Shown piece after piece: positions 46,258-58,677 of a stretch of 64,000 nt of DNA. Source of the DNA: Vibrio cincinnatiensis DSM 19608 (GTDB taxonomy: Bacteria > Pseudomonadota > Gammaproteobacteria > Enterobacterales > Vibrionaceae); assembly GCF_900167345.1 (NCBI RefSeq), contig NZ_FUXB01000006.1, positions 186,001 through 250,000 of the forward strand, in the 5' to 3' direction. Position 1 is the stretch's first letter, and every line of letters begins with the position of its first letter. Below the pieces are notes generated by a model, which saw only the letters and a program-made list of their open reading frames with translations, did no database searches and was not told the origin of the DNA. The translations under genes were made by a program, and so were the position numbers.

Positions 46258-48144
46258 TTATAAGGTGGTAAGTAACCGATCTCCGACCTTTACATAAGCC
46301 TCATGCGTACTAAGTATCTCTAAATAATCATGGCTATTGGTAATAAAAATAGGTGTCGTAGTATCAAAGCCTAAATGGGTGATTTTGTCTAAATCAAACT
46401 GGATAAGGGGCATCCCTTCGGTAATTTTTTCTCCTGTCTGAACCAGTAAAGAAAAGCCATCACCTTGTAATTTAACCGTATCTAGGCCGATATGTATGAG
46501 AAGCTCCACGCCTTGTTCACTTTTTAAACCTATTGCGTGATGAGATTTAAAGATGGAAGCGACATAGCCATCAAAAGGGGCAAATAAGGTGCCACTGTCT
46601 GGGCGAATAGCGACACCTTGCCCCATGATTTCACTGGCAAATGTTGGGTCATTAACCATAGATAAGGGGACCACCTCGCCACTCAATGGGCTAGCTATCT
46701 GTAGATGTTGTTTTTGTAAAGAGGAGGGCGGCGTTAATGTAGGAGATGCATTCGATTCTATTTGTTTGGCATCTTCATGAGTATGAGGAGTAAAAAAGTA
46801 AGTTAAGGTGACCGATAGAGCCAGCGTTAATAATGTTGCTAAAATACAGACCACAACCGTGTTATCTATTCCTTGTGGTGAAATGATCTGAATAAAAGAG
46901 AAAAGACTTAATAGACCCATTGAATAAGACTTTACATGGAATGAGGCAATAATACTGGACCCTATGGCGGCAGAGAAGCAACCGAAAATAAATGGCCATT
47001 TTCTAGGGAGGGTAATACCATAAATTGCCGGTTCTGTTACTCCAAATAATGCTGTAATAGCAGCAGAACCTGCATAGCCACGAGTCTTGTTATTATGTGT
47101 TTTTAGGAAAATGCCCAAACAAGCCCCTACTTGTCCAAAAATGGCAGGGATAAGAAGTGGTATAATTAAGCTGTAGCCATCAATAGCAATATTATTCATC
47201 ATGATGGGGACTAAACACCAATGAATCCCCAATACAACCAACATCTGCCAGATCGCACCAATCACTCCGCCTGCCAGTTCTGGGCTAGTATGGTAGAGGT
47301 AAACTATCCCACTCGAAATCATATTTGCAATAAAAGTACTGAGTGGACCAATCACTAAAAATGTGATGGGTATTGTTATGGTTAAACATAAAAAAGGCGT
47401 TAACCAATTATACAAGAAGGTCGATAAGTTTTTGGGTAGAGCTTGTTCTAGACGAACATTAAACCAAGTCGCAAATAAAATGGGTATCACGGAGGTGGAA
47501 TAATTTAAATAGAGGATAGGTAATCCCATAAAATTTTCTGACGGAACTTCTTGACCGGAAATTTGTTGAAAAAACAACCAATTAACATGGGTGGTAATTT
47601 CTGGATGTACCAGAGCACCTGCAATAGCGATACCAAACAAAGGGTTACTATTAAAATATTTGGCTGCTGTATAACCGAGAAAAATAGGAAGAAAGAAAAA
47701 AATCGTATCTGCAGCAGAGAAGAGAATTCGGTATGTGCCACTGTTGATGGTTATCCAGCCAAGGTTAGATGATAAAAGAACAAAACCTTTTAAAATCCCA
47801 CCTGCACTTAATAACCACAGCAGAGGATGAAAAATCCCTGTGATGGTATTGATGATGGCTCCCATCCAATGAGAAAAGTGAGTGTGCTTTTGTGGTTTGA
47901 GTAGTGGCAGAATGGATTGATAGAGTTTTTCTACGTGTGTACCAATAACTATCTGAAACAGCCCTCCAGTATGAATGACGGAAATGACATCGGGCAGATT
48001 TTTTATTTCTTTAATTGCTTCGATTGGAACTCGTTTTAGCTGAAATCGTAATCGAGTTGTACAGTGAGAGACTCGGATAATATTATTTGAGCCACCAAGC
48101 TGTTTCACCACTTGATGTGCAAGATGGTCATGGTAGGTTGTCAT
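46258..48144 (-). CDS. bglF: beta-glucoside PTS permease EIIBCA (BglF-like)
   Basis: The 628-residue protein has all three domains: EIIB (residues 1-90, phosphocysteine in VSHCTTRLRFQL), EIIC membrane domain (about 100-460) with GVTEPAIYGI, and C-terminal EIIA (about 485-628) with IASPLSGEVVPL and phosphohistidine in LLIHIGLDTV. It imports and phosphorylates beta-glucosides. It starts 4 bp after the antiterminator gene. In BglF systems the transporter also controls BglG by phosphorylation. No phospho-beta-glucosidase is on this strand; the nearest is in the divergent operon. Confidence 0.93.
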   Translation of the reverse strand: MTTYHDHLAHQVVKQLGGSNNIIRVSHCTTRLRFQLKRVPIEAIKEIKNLPDVISVIHTGGLFQIVIGTHVEKLYQSILPLLKPQKHTHFSHWMGAIINTITGIFHPLLWLLSAGGILKGFVLLSSNLGWITINSGTYRILFSAADTIFFFLPIFLGYTAAKYFNSNPLFGIAIAGALVHPEITTHVNWLFFQQISGQEVPSENFMGLPILYLNYSTSVIPILFATWFNVRLEQALPKNLSTFLYNWLTPFLCLTITIPITFLVIGPLSTFIANMISSGIVYLYHTSPELAGGVIGAIWQMLVVLGIHWCLVPIMMNNIAIDGYSLIIPLLIPAIFGQVGACLGIFLKTHNNKTRGYAGSAAITALFGVTEPAIYGITLPRKWPFIFGCFSAAIGSSIIASFHVKSYSMGLLSLFSFIQIISPQGIDNTVVVCILATLLTLALSVTLTYFFTPHTHEDAKQIESNASPTLTPPSSLQKQHLQIASPLSGEVVPLSMVNDPTFASEIMGQGVAIRPDSGTLFAPFDGYVASIFKSHHAIGLKSEQGVELLIHIGLDTVKLQGDGFSLLVQTGEKITEGMPLIQFDLDKITHLGFDTTTPIFITNSHDYLEILSTHEAYVKVGDRLLTTL

Positions 48145-48148
48145 TAAA

Positions 48149-49009
48149 CTATCTCTCTCTTTGCTTAGAAGATGTGGCTCGTCTGACTCTTTCTACATGG
48201 ATAGTCAAAAACATCATTTCTTCTGAAGTCATACTATGTTGGAATTTTTTATTTACATATTGGCTGATTTTCTCAACACAGAAAAAAGCGGTGGGATATT
48301 TCTCTCTAACCGAAAGGAATAGGGAGTCATCTTCATCGGAGATTGTTGTCTGATGGAGTAGTCGATGAACGAAAAATTTTAGATGGGTCACTAATCGCCT
48401 AAATTCGACACTGTCCTCATTGAGATCCAAACCGAGATTGTATTTAATCATATGAATAATATCGCGGATTAGATTGGTTACACTGATCGTGTTATTCATA
48501 TCTTCATGCAGTTGTGCATTCACCAAATGTAGAGTAATAAAGCCCGCTTCATCTTCATCAAATTGAACACCAGATGCTTTCTTGATTAATTGGAGTGCTT
48601 GTAACCCGACGTCATATTCTGCAGGATACAATTGCTTAATCTCCCATAACATGCCATTTTTCACTTTCTGGCCGGTTTGTAGCCTTTGAATGGCAAAATG
48701 CAGGTGATCCGCTAAGGCGACTCGGATGCTAGGATGCAGGTTTCCCGTGAGTGAAGAATCTGCCAGTTCCAAGATTTGTTCTATCGTAGCAAGCAGTTCA
48801 AGCGGTATTCCTTCTAGCAGTTCGTGATAACGAGCATCAATGGCGGCATCGCTAGAAGTGAGAGTAAACACTTTTTCTATTTTTTTTGCATCAATTTCCA
48901 TTCCAATTTTCATTTGAAACCCGATTCCTCTCCCCATAACAACGACTTCCCGTTGATTGGCATCGGTAGAAATGAGTACATTATTATTTAATACTTTTGA
49001 TACACGCAT
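48149..49009 (-). CDS. bglG: BglG/LicT-family transcriptional antiterminator
   Basis: The 286-residue protein has an N-terminal RNA-binding CAT domain (residues 1-56, with NNNVLISTDANQREVVVMG and GRGIGFQ) and two PRD domains with conserved His in the regions LADHLHFAI and LVTHLKFFVHRL. It binds RAT sequences in nascent RNA and prevents terminators from forming when substrate is present. A RAT and a 20-bp terminator stem lie just upstream in its own leader, and two more RATs lie in the divergent operon, so it probably controls both. Confidence 0.95.
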   Translation of the reverse strand: MRVSKVLNNNVLISTDANQREVVVMGRGIGFQMKIGMEIDAKKIEKVFTLTSSDAAIDARYHELLEGIPLELLATIEQILELADSSLTGNLHPSIRVALADHLHFAIQRLQTGQKVKNGMLWEIKQLYPAEYDVGLQALQLIKKASGVQFDEDEAGFITLHLVNAQLHEDMNNTISVTNLIRDIIHMIKYNLGLDLNEDSVEFRRLVTHLKFFVHRLLHQTTISDEDDSLFLSVREKYPTAFFCVEKISQYVNKKFQHSMTSEEMMFLTIHVERVRRATSSKQRER

Positions 49010-49046
49010 AATTTATAAACTACTTGGCTGCTTTTTGTATATAAAA

Positions 49047-49094
49047 AAACCTAAGCTGGGTAAGGTATACTCACACCTTACCCAGCTTAGGTTT
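49047..49094 (-). terminator. leader terminator upstream of bglG
   Basis: A perfect 20-bp stem (49047-49066 with 49075-49094) and 8-nt loop, followed on the minus strand by a T run. It shares about 6 nt with the upstream RAT, so the two structures exclude each other. Confidence 0.95.
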
Positions 49095-49118
49095 TGCCTG
49101 CTTTATCAGTAACAATCC
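49089..49118 (-). promoter_or_regulatory. RAT antiterminator target in the bglG leader
   Basis: On the minus strand it begins GGATTGTTACTG and ends GCAGGCAAAACC, the two conserved blocks of BglG/LicT-type ribonucleic antiterminators, 30 nt long. Confidence 0.95.
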
Positions 49119-49176
49119 TTATTTGAATTTAGTGTATAGAGATTGTTGGGTGTTCTCAAATTGGTAGAAGATAATG

Positions 49177-49192
49177 TGTGAATGAGTACACA
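49177..49192. promoter_or_regulatory. CRP-like site between divergent beta-glucoside operons
   Basis: TGTGAATGAGTACACA matches TGTGA-N6-TCACA with one mismatch. It lies in the intergenic region about 55 bp upstream of the bglG RAT, where catabolite control would be expected. Confidence 0.5.
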
Positions 49193-49399
49193 TTTATCAT
49201 TGAGCTTGATGTGTCTATTTTTAATGAGGAGGTCTTTCGATGCAAAGTATCATGATTCGATTATGAGGCTTAAACAGTGTGTGATTTATTTCTCACTTTC
49301 TGTTGCTGATATGCTCTTTTTCAGAGATCTTAATCACGATTGATACTTGATGGCGTTGACCTAATAAAGCGGTGGGAATAACGTCACCGACATCGAAAC

Positions 49400-49429
49400 G
49401 GATTGTTATCGCAATAGCGAGCAAAACCT
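49400..49429 (+). promoter_or_regulatory. RAT 1 in the leader of the second PTS operon
   Basis: It begins GGATTGTTATCG and ends AGCAAAACCT, matching the antiterminator blocks. It overlaps the first arm of the next terminator. Confidence 0.92.
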
Positions 49430-49480
49430 GACTTTACTTATCTTTCACATCGGTGATGGAGTAAGAAGTCAGGTTTTTTT
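49423..49480 (+). terminator. leader terminator 1 of the second PTS operon
   Basis: AAAACCTGACTT (49423-49434) pairs with AAGTCAGGTTTT (49466-49477), a 12-bp stem with a long loop, ending in a T run. Confidence 0.9.
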
Positions 49481-49501
49481 ATACATAAATTTTAGCATTT
49501 G

Positions 49502-49530
49502 GGATTGTTACCTTTGGCTGGGCAAAACCC
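49502..49530 (+). promoter_or_regulatory. RAT 2 in the leader of the second PTS operon
   Basis: It begins GGATTGTTACC and ends GGCAAAACCC, again matching both conserved blocks and overlapping the following terminator stem. Confidence 0.93.
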
Positions 49531-49572
49531 GAGAATATCCAATTTTATCTATGGATATTCTCGGGTTTTTTT
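49524..49572 (+). terminator. leader terminator 2 of the second PTS operon
   Basis: An 18-bp stem (49524-49541 with 49552-49569), 10-nt loop, and T run, ending about 50 bp before the EIIBC gene. Confidence 0.95.
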
Positions 49573-49607
49573 ATGCCTTTTCGCCAGTGAGTAACTTGAT
49601 TGATTGA

Positions 49608-52444
<2,837 letters not shown>

Positions 52445-52534
52445 ATTATTAAATTAAAATATTAACCATTTTATAGATGGCTATTTTAAATAGCTGTCTA
52501 TGGGTTTTTCTTTCAGAAAAATAAGAGAATTAAT

Positions 52535-53671
52535 ATGAAAAAGACACTACCTTCTGCATGTCTCATTTTATCTTCATTGTTTAGTATTCCTTGTTTTGCT
52601 AAAAATAATGATGGTAACTGGATTGAAAATTATTTAGACCCAAATAATGGCAGTGAGCTATCACGATTTACAGATTATGAAAATAATACTCGATGGTATT
52701 ATAATTTAAGGCTTCAAGGTACAACGAATATGGGGAATAGTAGTGATAATCGATCCAGTTCGTTAGAAGCAAGCCTAAGGCTCAGAGGAAAAACGATGTT
52801 TACTGATGACTTAGGTTTTACTGGTGATTTTTGGTTAAAAGCGAAGGAGATTTATAGTACTTTTGATGGAGAAAGAACCAATAGTTACGATGATCTTGAC
52901 GAAAGTGCGACATGGGAAAATTTAATCATTGGTATTGAATCTAATCAATATGGTGCGTTGGTCTATGCTAAGCATACGGCGACATGGGCTGTATTTTCTA
53001 CCGATATGGGTATGCTTGGTCAAAATAATATACAAGCGGATGCCGGTGGCAAAAATGCAGGGAAAATTATATATAAGAATCATTTTGATAATAACCTATT
53101 TATTCATGCGAGTTACGACTATAATTCAAAGATTTCTGGTTTAGATATTGGATATCAAACAGAAAATATTTATCCTTTCGTTGCAGATGCTTACGGAATT
53201 TATTTTTCTATTCATAATGGACAGCCATTTTTAAATACTGGATATAGTAGTTCAATTATTGGTAATGTTGATATCAATAGTGACATTAAATCAGATACTG
53301 CATTCAATAGACATAGTGATGACTTATTGACCTATTCTTTGAGTGGTTACAAACAATTTGGCTTTAATGGTCGCTTTGGTACGGTGATCTCCTACTCGGA
53401 ACGAGAACATGGAGAAACGAAAGCAGAGGTAAGAGAAAGGGGCTATACCACGGGTGGTTTGGGATTTTCTGCTTCGGCCACTTATCAATATTTTCCTGAG
53501 GGGCTCAAGGGGTGGGGGCCCGTTGTGACTGTCTCTCATGATGAATTCACAGATAAATTTGTTCCTCAAATTCAGTATTGGTTTGAACCACAAGTTCGTC
53601 TGTGGGTTGGACATGTACTAACTTCTCATGGGGAAAATACTACACAAGCTGAATTCCAGATAGATTTTTAA
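52535..53671 (+). CDS. outer-membrane porin, probably for beta-glucosides
   Basis: The 378-residue protein has a signal peptide (SACLILSSLFSIPCFA) and a repeated beta-strand pattern ending in a terminal Phe (EFQIDF), as in outer-membrane barrels. The mature protein contains WYYNLRLQGTTN and a periodic Tyr/Gly layout. It lies 90 bp after the phospho-beta-glucosidase, with no clear terminator between, so a role in beta-glucoside entry is inferred. It is not clearly related to the LamB-like porin at 5747. Confidence 0.8.
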   Translation: MKKTLPSACLILSSLFSIPCFAKNNDGNWIENYLDPNNGSELSRFTDYENNTRWYYNLRLQGTTNMGNSSDNRSSSLEASLRLRGKTMFTDDLGFTGDFWLKAKEIYSTFDGERTNSYDDLDESATWENLIIGIESNQYGALVYAKHTATWAVFSTDMGMLGQNNIQADAGGKNAGKIIYKNHFDNNLFIHASYDYNSKISGLDIGYQTENIYPFVADAYGIYFSIHNGQPFLNTGYSSSIIGNVDINSDIKSDTAFNRHSDDLLTYSLSGYKQFGFNGRFGTVISYSEREHGETKAEVRERGYTTGGLGFSASATYQYFPEGLKGWGPVVTVSHDEFTDKFVPQIQYWFEPQVRLWVGHVLTSHGENTTQAEFQIDF

Positions 53672-53792
53672 GCCTATAACCTGAAAAGCAGGTTTGTACT
53701 TGGTCGTCATACTCTATTTTTTATCTAAAAGTGAGGTATGTTATTGGAAACGGGTATATCACCGAGATGTATTGGGTGAATGGACTTGAATA

Positions 53793-53820
53793 AAAAGCCC
53801 TTGATAAATCAAGGGCTTGA
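53793..53820 (-). terminator. terminator after norR, identical to hairpin near tRNA-Ser
   Basis: AAGCCCTTGAT and ATCAAGGGCTT (53795-53805 and 53808-53818) form an 11-bp stem. The 28 bp 53793-53820 are identical to 58647-58674. Confidence 0.8.
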
Positions 53821-53896
53821 GTTGTTAGTTGAGGGGTTTCTAGCTCTAGAGTATTTGTCACCATTCCCATCGCTTCACAAAAACTGCTTCCCATAA

Positions 53897-55432
53897 TCAT
53901 GACTTAATACCCAAACGTTTAGCTAAACGGTGTAGGTTTCCACTATCTAATACTAATTGACGAGCGGTTGCTGCCCAATTTCCTTGATTATGGTTGAGAG
54001 CTTCAATAATTGCGTTTTTTTGAAACCGATCGGTTGCGTCTTTAAGGCTCAAATTGGATTGGGTCATCATCGGAATTTCTGGCGTATTCAATCCACCTGA
54101 ATTTGAATGCCATGAGGTATCGATATCAAAGTCTGACGCTAACAATTCAATGTCTGTAGACTGCGTGCGAGCTCTGGACAATACCGCTGCGCGTTTGATC
54201 ATATGCTCCAACTCTCGCACATTTCCTGGCCATGAGTACTGTTTGAATGCTTGAATCAGAGTAGGTGAGAAACGAATGCTATTTAGCCCTAATTTGCTTC
54301 GTAACTGCTCTGCGAAGAAGCCTGCTAGCAATATCACGTCTTCTTCACGTTCACGTAGTGGAGGGACGTGAAGTGGGAAGACACTCAAGCGGTGATATAA
54401 ATCGGCTCGAAATCGCCCGGCGGTCACTTCTTCATGTAAAACTCGGTTGGTCGCGGCCACAATACGAGTATTTACACGGATATGCCGATCGTCTCCGACA
54501 CGTTGAATGTCCCCATACTGCAAAGCTCGCAGCAGCTTTGCTTGCAATTCAAGCGAGAGTTCACCCACTTCATCTAAAAAGAGAGTGCCCCCATCAGCCA
54601 GCTCGAATTTGCCTTTTCGGTTACTGATTGCGCCTGTGAATGCCCCCTTTATGTGTCCAAACAGCTCACTTTCTGCCACGGATTCAGGTAAAGCCGCACA
54701 ATTTAGATAGACCAATGTTTTATCTGCTCGGTGAGACCGGTGATGAATCGCATTGGCGACCAATTCTTTTCCGACCCCAGTCTCACCCATGACTAATACG
54801 GACAGTTCAGTATCAGCAACGGCATCAATTTGCTGCTGTAGTGACTTGATTCCATTTGATTCACCAATGATGTCATCATTCAATGCCCGCTTTTCGGTAT
54901 ACGATTCTCTTGGCAAACTGGTTTGTGTTTCTAATTGTTCAAGAAGTAATGCGGTATGAAGTCCACCTGCAGCTAACGCACTGATAAAACGTAATTCATG
55001 GTTTGAAAGCCCATCAAATTGATTTGGGTCAAAAGCATCAATGGTGATTGCACCAATCAGATGGTCATCAATTAATAACGGCAATCCAATGCATGAATGA
55101 ACATGCAATTTATCATCATGATTGGGGATCAAGCCATCGTAGGGATCCGGTAAGTGACTGTCGGATGGAAAACGGACAATATCGCCAGCTCGGGCGATGG
55201 CTTCTAGCCGAGGATGTTGATCAATTGAAAATCGGCGACCTAACACTTCCTTTGCCAAACCATTGATGGCTAGTGGTTTAAATAACTGATTTTCATAAAG
55301 AAGTAGAGCAGATGCGTCGCATTTTAAAACCTCTCGGATGGTGGTTAACAAGGTGTCGAAACGTGCTTGTCGAGTGAGTGCGGAGTTCAGATCTTGAGTA
55401 ATATGTAACCATTGGGCGATTAATGAGGTCAT
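53897..55432 (-). CDS. norR: NO-responsive sigma-54 activator NorR
   Basis: The predicted 511-residue protein has an N-terminal GAF domain (about residues 20-175) that binds iron and nitric oxide, an AAA+ domain with Walker A GETGVGKE, the sigma-54 contact motif [13 protein letters not shown] and Walker [11 protein letters not shown], and a C-terminal Fis-type helix-turn-helix. It is divergent from norV, with three binding sites and a -24/-12 promoter between. An in-frame TTG lies four codons upstream but ATG 55432 is preferred. Confidence 0.96.
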   Translation of the reverse strand: MTSLIAQWLHITQDLNSALTRQARFDTLLTTIREVLKCDASALLLYENQLFKPLAINGLAKEVLGRRFSIDQHPRLEAIARAGDIVRFPSDSHLPDPYDGLIPNHDDKLHVHSCIGLPLLIDDHLIGAITIDAFDPNQFDGLSNHELRFISALAAGGLHTALLLEQLETQTSLPRESYTEKRALNDDIIGESNGIKSLQQQIDAVADTELSVLVMGETGVGKELVANAIHHRSHRADKTLVYLNCAALPESVAESELFGHIKGAFTGAISNRKGKFELADGGTLFLDEVGELSLELQAKLLRALQYGDIQRVGDDRHIRVNTRIVAATNRVLHEEVTAGRFRADLYHRLSVFPLHVPPLREREEDVILLAGFFAEQLRSKLGLNSIRFSPTLIQAFKQYSWPGNVRELEHMIKRAAVLSRARTQSTDIELLASDFDIDTSWHSNSGGLNTPEIPMMTQSNLSLKDATDRFQKNAIIEALNHNQGNWAATARQLVLDSGNLHRLAKRLGIKS

Positions 55433-55447
55433 AGCTGATACCAATCA

Positions 55448-55505
55448 TGTCAATATGACAATGTTACTGTTATATTGACAGAAGTCAATTATTGTCATAT
55501 TGACA
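55448..55505. promoter_or_regulatory. three NorR binding sites
   Basis: TGTCAATATGACA (55448-55460), TGTTATATTGACA (55468-55480) and TGTCATATTGACA (55493-55505) are similar 13-bp inverted repeats with GT-N7-AC cores. Three such sites are the known enhancer layout for norV. Confidence 0.92.
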
Positions 55506-55557
55506 ATTTCATTGGGTGTTTTGTTTTAACTAGTTGATTTTTAATAATTAAAAATTC

Positions 55558-55573
55558 TGGCACGGCGTGTGCA
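55558..55573 (+). promoter_or_regulatory. sigma-54 promoter of norVW
   Basis: TGGCACGGCGTGTGCA matches the -24/-12 pattern TGGCAC-N5-TTGCA with one mismatch, 57 bp before norV. Confidence 0.88.
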
Positions 55574-55629
55574 GTATTGGAGGTGTTCAAGAATTCAATT
55601 AACTTAAATCGTCATCTAAGGTAGTCACT

Positions 55630-57120
55630 ATGACAATTCACGTAAAAAACAATATTCATTGGGTCGGTCAACGCGATTGGGAAGTACAGAACTTCCATGG
55701 TACAGAATACAAAATGACCAAAGGTACCAGCTATAACAGTTATCTCATTCGTGAAGAAAAAACGGTACTGATTGACACGGTTGACCATAGATTCAGTCAT
55801 CAGTTTTTACAAAACCTTGAGATGGAAATTGATCTTAAGTCTATTGATTTTATCGTTGTTAATCACGCTGAAGAAGATCACTCAGGCGCTTTATCCGCAT
55901 TAATGGAGAAAATCCCAAACACGCCGATTTATTGTACCGAAGCGGCAATAGATTCGATTGTTGGGCATCACCATCATCCTGAATGGAATTTTAAAACGGT
56001 AAAAACAGGTGACAGTATTGATATTGGTAACGGTAAACAATTAGTTTTTGTTGAAGCACCAATGCTTCACTGGCCCGATAGTATGATGACTTACTTAACG
56101 GGTGATGCGGTGCTATTTAGTAACGATGCTTTCGGTCAGCACTATTGTGATGAACGATTGTTTAACGATGAAGTCGATCAGAATGAACTGATGGAACAAT
56201 GTTTGCGTTATTACTCCAACATCTTAACGCCATTTAGCCGCTTCGTGACGGCAAAAATTAAAGAGGTATTAAGCTTTAATCTCCCTGTCGATATGATTGC
56301 AACCTCCCATGGCATTGTGTGGAGAGACAACCCGGCTCAAATTATTGAGCAATATTTAGCGTGGGCAGATAACTATCAAGAAGATCGAATTACCATTTTT
56401 TATGATTCGATGTCGAATAACACACGTATGATGGCAGACGCTATAGCTCAAGGCATTCATGATGTTGACCCTACTGTTGCCGTTAAGGTCTTTAACGTCT
56501 CTAAGCATGATAAGAACGAAATTCTAGCGAATGTCTTCCGCTCTAAAGGCATTCTGGTGGGATCTTCAACCATGAATAATGTCATGATGCCAAAAATTGC
56601 AGGCATGCTAGAAGAAATTACAGGGCTTCGTTTTAAAGCAAAAAAAGCGGCGGCTTTTGGTAGCTATGGTTGGAATGGTGGTGCGGTTGATCGTATACAT
56701 GCGCGTTTGACCGATGCTGGGTTTGAAACGGCGATCAGCTTGAAAACCAAATGGCGACCAGATGGAAAAGCGATGCGCGAATGCCGTGAACACGGTCAGA
56801 GCATTGCTAAGTTGTGGGCCAATAACGATTTATCAAAACTTACCGAGGTTTTTTCTCCAAAGCCTGACCACGTATCTCCGGCTCTTCAAGTGATTCCACA
56901 AAAGGCGAAAGAGGCTCTGCCTGTTGTTCAACATGAACCGCCGCATCCTGAAGGCTGTCAATGTATGATTTGTACGGTATGCCATTGGGTGTATGACCCT
57001 GCGTTAGGTGAGCCTAACCAAGGTATTGAGCCTGGAACTGTCTGGTCTGACGTACCCGATGACTTCTTATGCCCAGAATGTCACTTAGGCAAAGACGTTT
57101 TTATTGAGCATAAATCATAA
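55630..57120 (+). CDS. norV: anaerobic nitric oxide reductase flavorubredoxin
   Basis: The 496-residue protein has a beta-lactamase-like diiron domain (ligands His79, Glu81, Asp83, His84 in NHAEEDHSG), a flavodoxin domain ([20 protein letters not shown]) and a C-terminal rubredoxin domain with Cys pairs in ICTVCHW and FLCPECH. It reduces NO to N2O without oxygen. It starts the norVW operon. Confidence 0.97.
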   Translation: MTIHVKNNIHWVGQRDWEVQNFHGTEYKMTKGTSYNSYLIREEKTVLIDTVDHRFSHQFLQNLEMEIDLKSIDFIVVNHAEEDHSGALSALMEKIPNTPIYCTEAAIDSIVGHHHHPEWNFKTVKTGDSIDIGNGKQLVFVEAPMLHWPDSMMTYLTGDAVLFSNDAFGQHYCDERLFNDEVDQNELMEQCLRYYSNILTPFSRFVTAKIKEVLSFNLPVDMIATSHGIVWRDNPAQIIEQYLAWADNYQEDRITIFYDSMSNNTRMMADAIAQGIHDVDPTVAVKVFNVSKHDKNEILANVFRSKGILVGSSTMNNVMMPKIAGMLEEITGLRFKAKKAAAFGSYGWNGGAVDRIHARLTDAGFETAISLKTKWRPDGKAMRECREHGQSIAKLWANNDLSKLTEVFSPKPDHVSPALQVIPQKAKEALPVVQHEPPHPEGCQCMICTVCHWVYDPALGEPNQGIEPGTVWSDVPDDFLCPECHLGKDVFIEHKS

Positions 57121-57129
57121 GGAGGCAGC

Positions 57130-58281
57130 ATGCAGGCACCCATCGTAATTATTGGTAGTGGTTTTGCTGCTTACCAATTAGTTAAAACTGTGCGTCGTAT
57201 GGACGCACATATTCCAATTCAACTCTTTACCGCTGAAGAGGGGGCGGAATATAACAAACCAGACTTGAGCCATGTCTTTAGTAAAAAACAAACAGCATTG
57301 GATTTGGTCGTCAAAACGGGCGAGGCGTTTGCCCAAGAATACAAAATCGAATTGTTTGCCAACACCATGGTTGAAAAGGTGGATGTTCAGTCTCAACAAG
57401 TGACAGCAAATGGGGGGATTTACCCTTATGCCAAATTGGTGTTTGCTACCGGTGCAAAAGCGTTTGTGCCACCAATGAGTGGTGATGCTGTGGAAGAGGT
57501 GTTGACGTTGAACTCATTGCAAGAGTATCAAGCTGCTGAGGCGTACATTAGCCGAGCAAAGCAGGTGTTGGTGATTGGTGGCGGGTTAATCGGTGTTGAA
57601 ATCGCTATGGACCTAGCCAATAGTGGGAAAGACGTCACCATTGTCGAACCCAATGAGCGCTTACTCATGAACTTGATCCCTGAATTTATTGCTCTACCGC
57701 TTGAGAAGCAGCTTAAACAGCAAGGCGTTCAACTTGCGTTAGAAAATAGTGTCGTTGCAGTCAATCATTCAGAGAACGCATTAGCAGTATCATTGAGTTG
57801 TGGACAAATCGTTGAAACCGATGCTGTGATTTCGGCTGCTGGTTTATGTGCTAATACGCAATTAGCCCAAGATTCTACTATCGCAGTAAACAAAGGCATC
57901 ATTGTTGATCATCATTTACAAACTTCCATTCAGAATGTGTTTGCATTGGGGGATTGCGCTGAAATTCAAGGACGAATGATGCCATACCTTCAGCCTATTG
58001 TGTTAAGCGCCAATGTGTTAGGTAAGCAGTTACTTGGCCAAGAGGCACAACTGGTATTGCCACCAATGATGATCAAGGTAAAAACGCCTCACTACCCAAT
58101 TCAACTCGCAGGAAAGATAAACGATGTTGTGCATTGGGAGGTAAGCATTTCAATGTCTGGTGTTGTGGCGAAAGCGAAAGATGAAATGGAGCAATTCGTT
58201 GGTTTCATTGTTACCGGTGAACAAATCAAACAGGCATTTCCATTACTTCGTGAGCTATCACAAGCCGCTGTTCATTCTTAA
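57130..58281 (+). CDS. norW: NADH:flavorubredoxin reductase
   Basis: The 383-residue FAD protein begins IVIIGSGFAAYQLVKTVRR, the FAD Rossmann motif, and has the NADH-binding VLVIGGGLIGVEIAMDL in the middle and FALGDCAEI near the C-terminal FAD contact. It reduces the rubredoxin domain of NorV. It lies 9 bp after norV with AAGGAGG upstream. Confidence 0.95.
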   Translation: MQAPIVIIGSGFAAYQLVKTVRRMDAHIPIQLFTAEEGAEYNKPDLSHVFSKKQTALDLVVKTGEAFAQEYKIELFANTMVEKVDVQSQQVTANGGIYPYAKLVFATGAKAFVPPMSGDAVEEVLTLNSLQEYQAAEAYISRAKQVLVIGGGLIGVEIAMDLANSGKDVTIVEPNERLLMNLIPEFIALPLEKQLKQQGVQLALENSVVAVNHSENALAVSLSCGQIVETDAVISAAGLCANTQLAQDSTIAVNKGIIVDHHLQTSIQNVFALGDCAEIQGRMMPYLQPIVLSANVLGKQLLGQEAQLVLPPMMIKVKTPHYPIQLAGKINDVVHWEVSISMSGVVAKAKDEMEQFVGFIVTGEQIKQAFPLLRELSQAAVHS

Positions 58282-58316
58282 GTCGAATTCATCATAAAAT
58301 GAGAGGAGAGATGACT

Positions 58317-58595
58317 ATGTCGCATCTACGTATTCCGAAAAATTGGACCGTTCAACGCTCCCCCCTTTTTTTCACCAAAGAGAATGTGCCTCAGCTTTGC
58401 TTTCTTACCACAATACAGCGGAAGGAGTATTTGGTCAGTTGTGTGTGAAGGAAGGACAAGTGACGTACTATGATTTTTCCGATGAGTATGCAACAGAACC
58501 TGAAGTTGTGGTGGACATTAATGCAGGGCAATTTGCGACCAGTCCACCGCAATATTCATTTTTGGTCTGATTTATTGAAGAAAATCAGCCCATGA
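58317..58595 (+). pseudogene. decayed DUF1971 (YeaR/TehB N-domain-like) gene
   Basis: ATG 58317 after a GAGGAG site encodes SHLRIPKNWTVQRSPLFFTK, then leaves frame near 58395. In a second frame the family sequence continues ALLSYHNTAEGVFGQLCV, VTYYDFSDEYATEPEVVV and FATSPPQY, then ends prematurely. A third frame ends NIHFWSDLL, resembling the family C-terminus, so about a dozen codons including the usual WHR segment are missing. The gene therefore has at least one frameshift and one deletion. It follows norW by 35 bp. YeaR, of the same family, is induced by nitrate and NO in E. coli, which fits an operon with norVW. Confidence 0.78.
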
Positions 58596-58646
58596 ATCAT
58601 TCCTAATCTGGCCAATACCTCTGAGATAGCATTGTCTTAAAACGAG

Positions 58647-58674
58647 AAAAGCCCTTGATAAATCAAGGGCTTGA
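58647..58674 (-). terminator. terminator after tRNA-Ser, identical to hairpin after norR
   Basis: The same 28-bp sequence as 53793-53820, in the same orientation, begins 4 bp after the tRNA 3' end. It likely ends the tRNA transcript. Confidence 0.8.
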
Positions 58675-58677
58675 ACG

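Noticed and set aside
49279-49297. Second CRP-like sequence before the EIIBC operon
   Set aside because: The half-site spacing is off by more than one base, so support is too weak.
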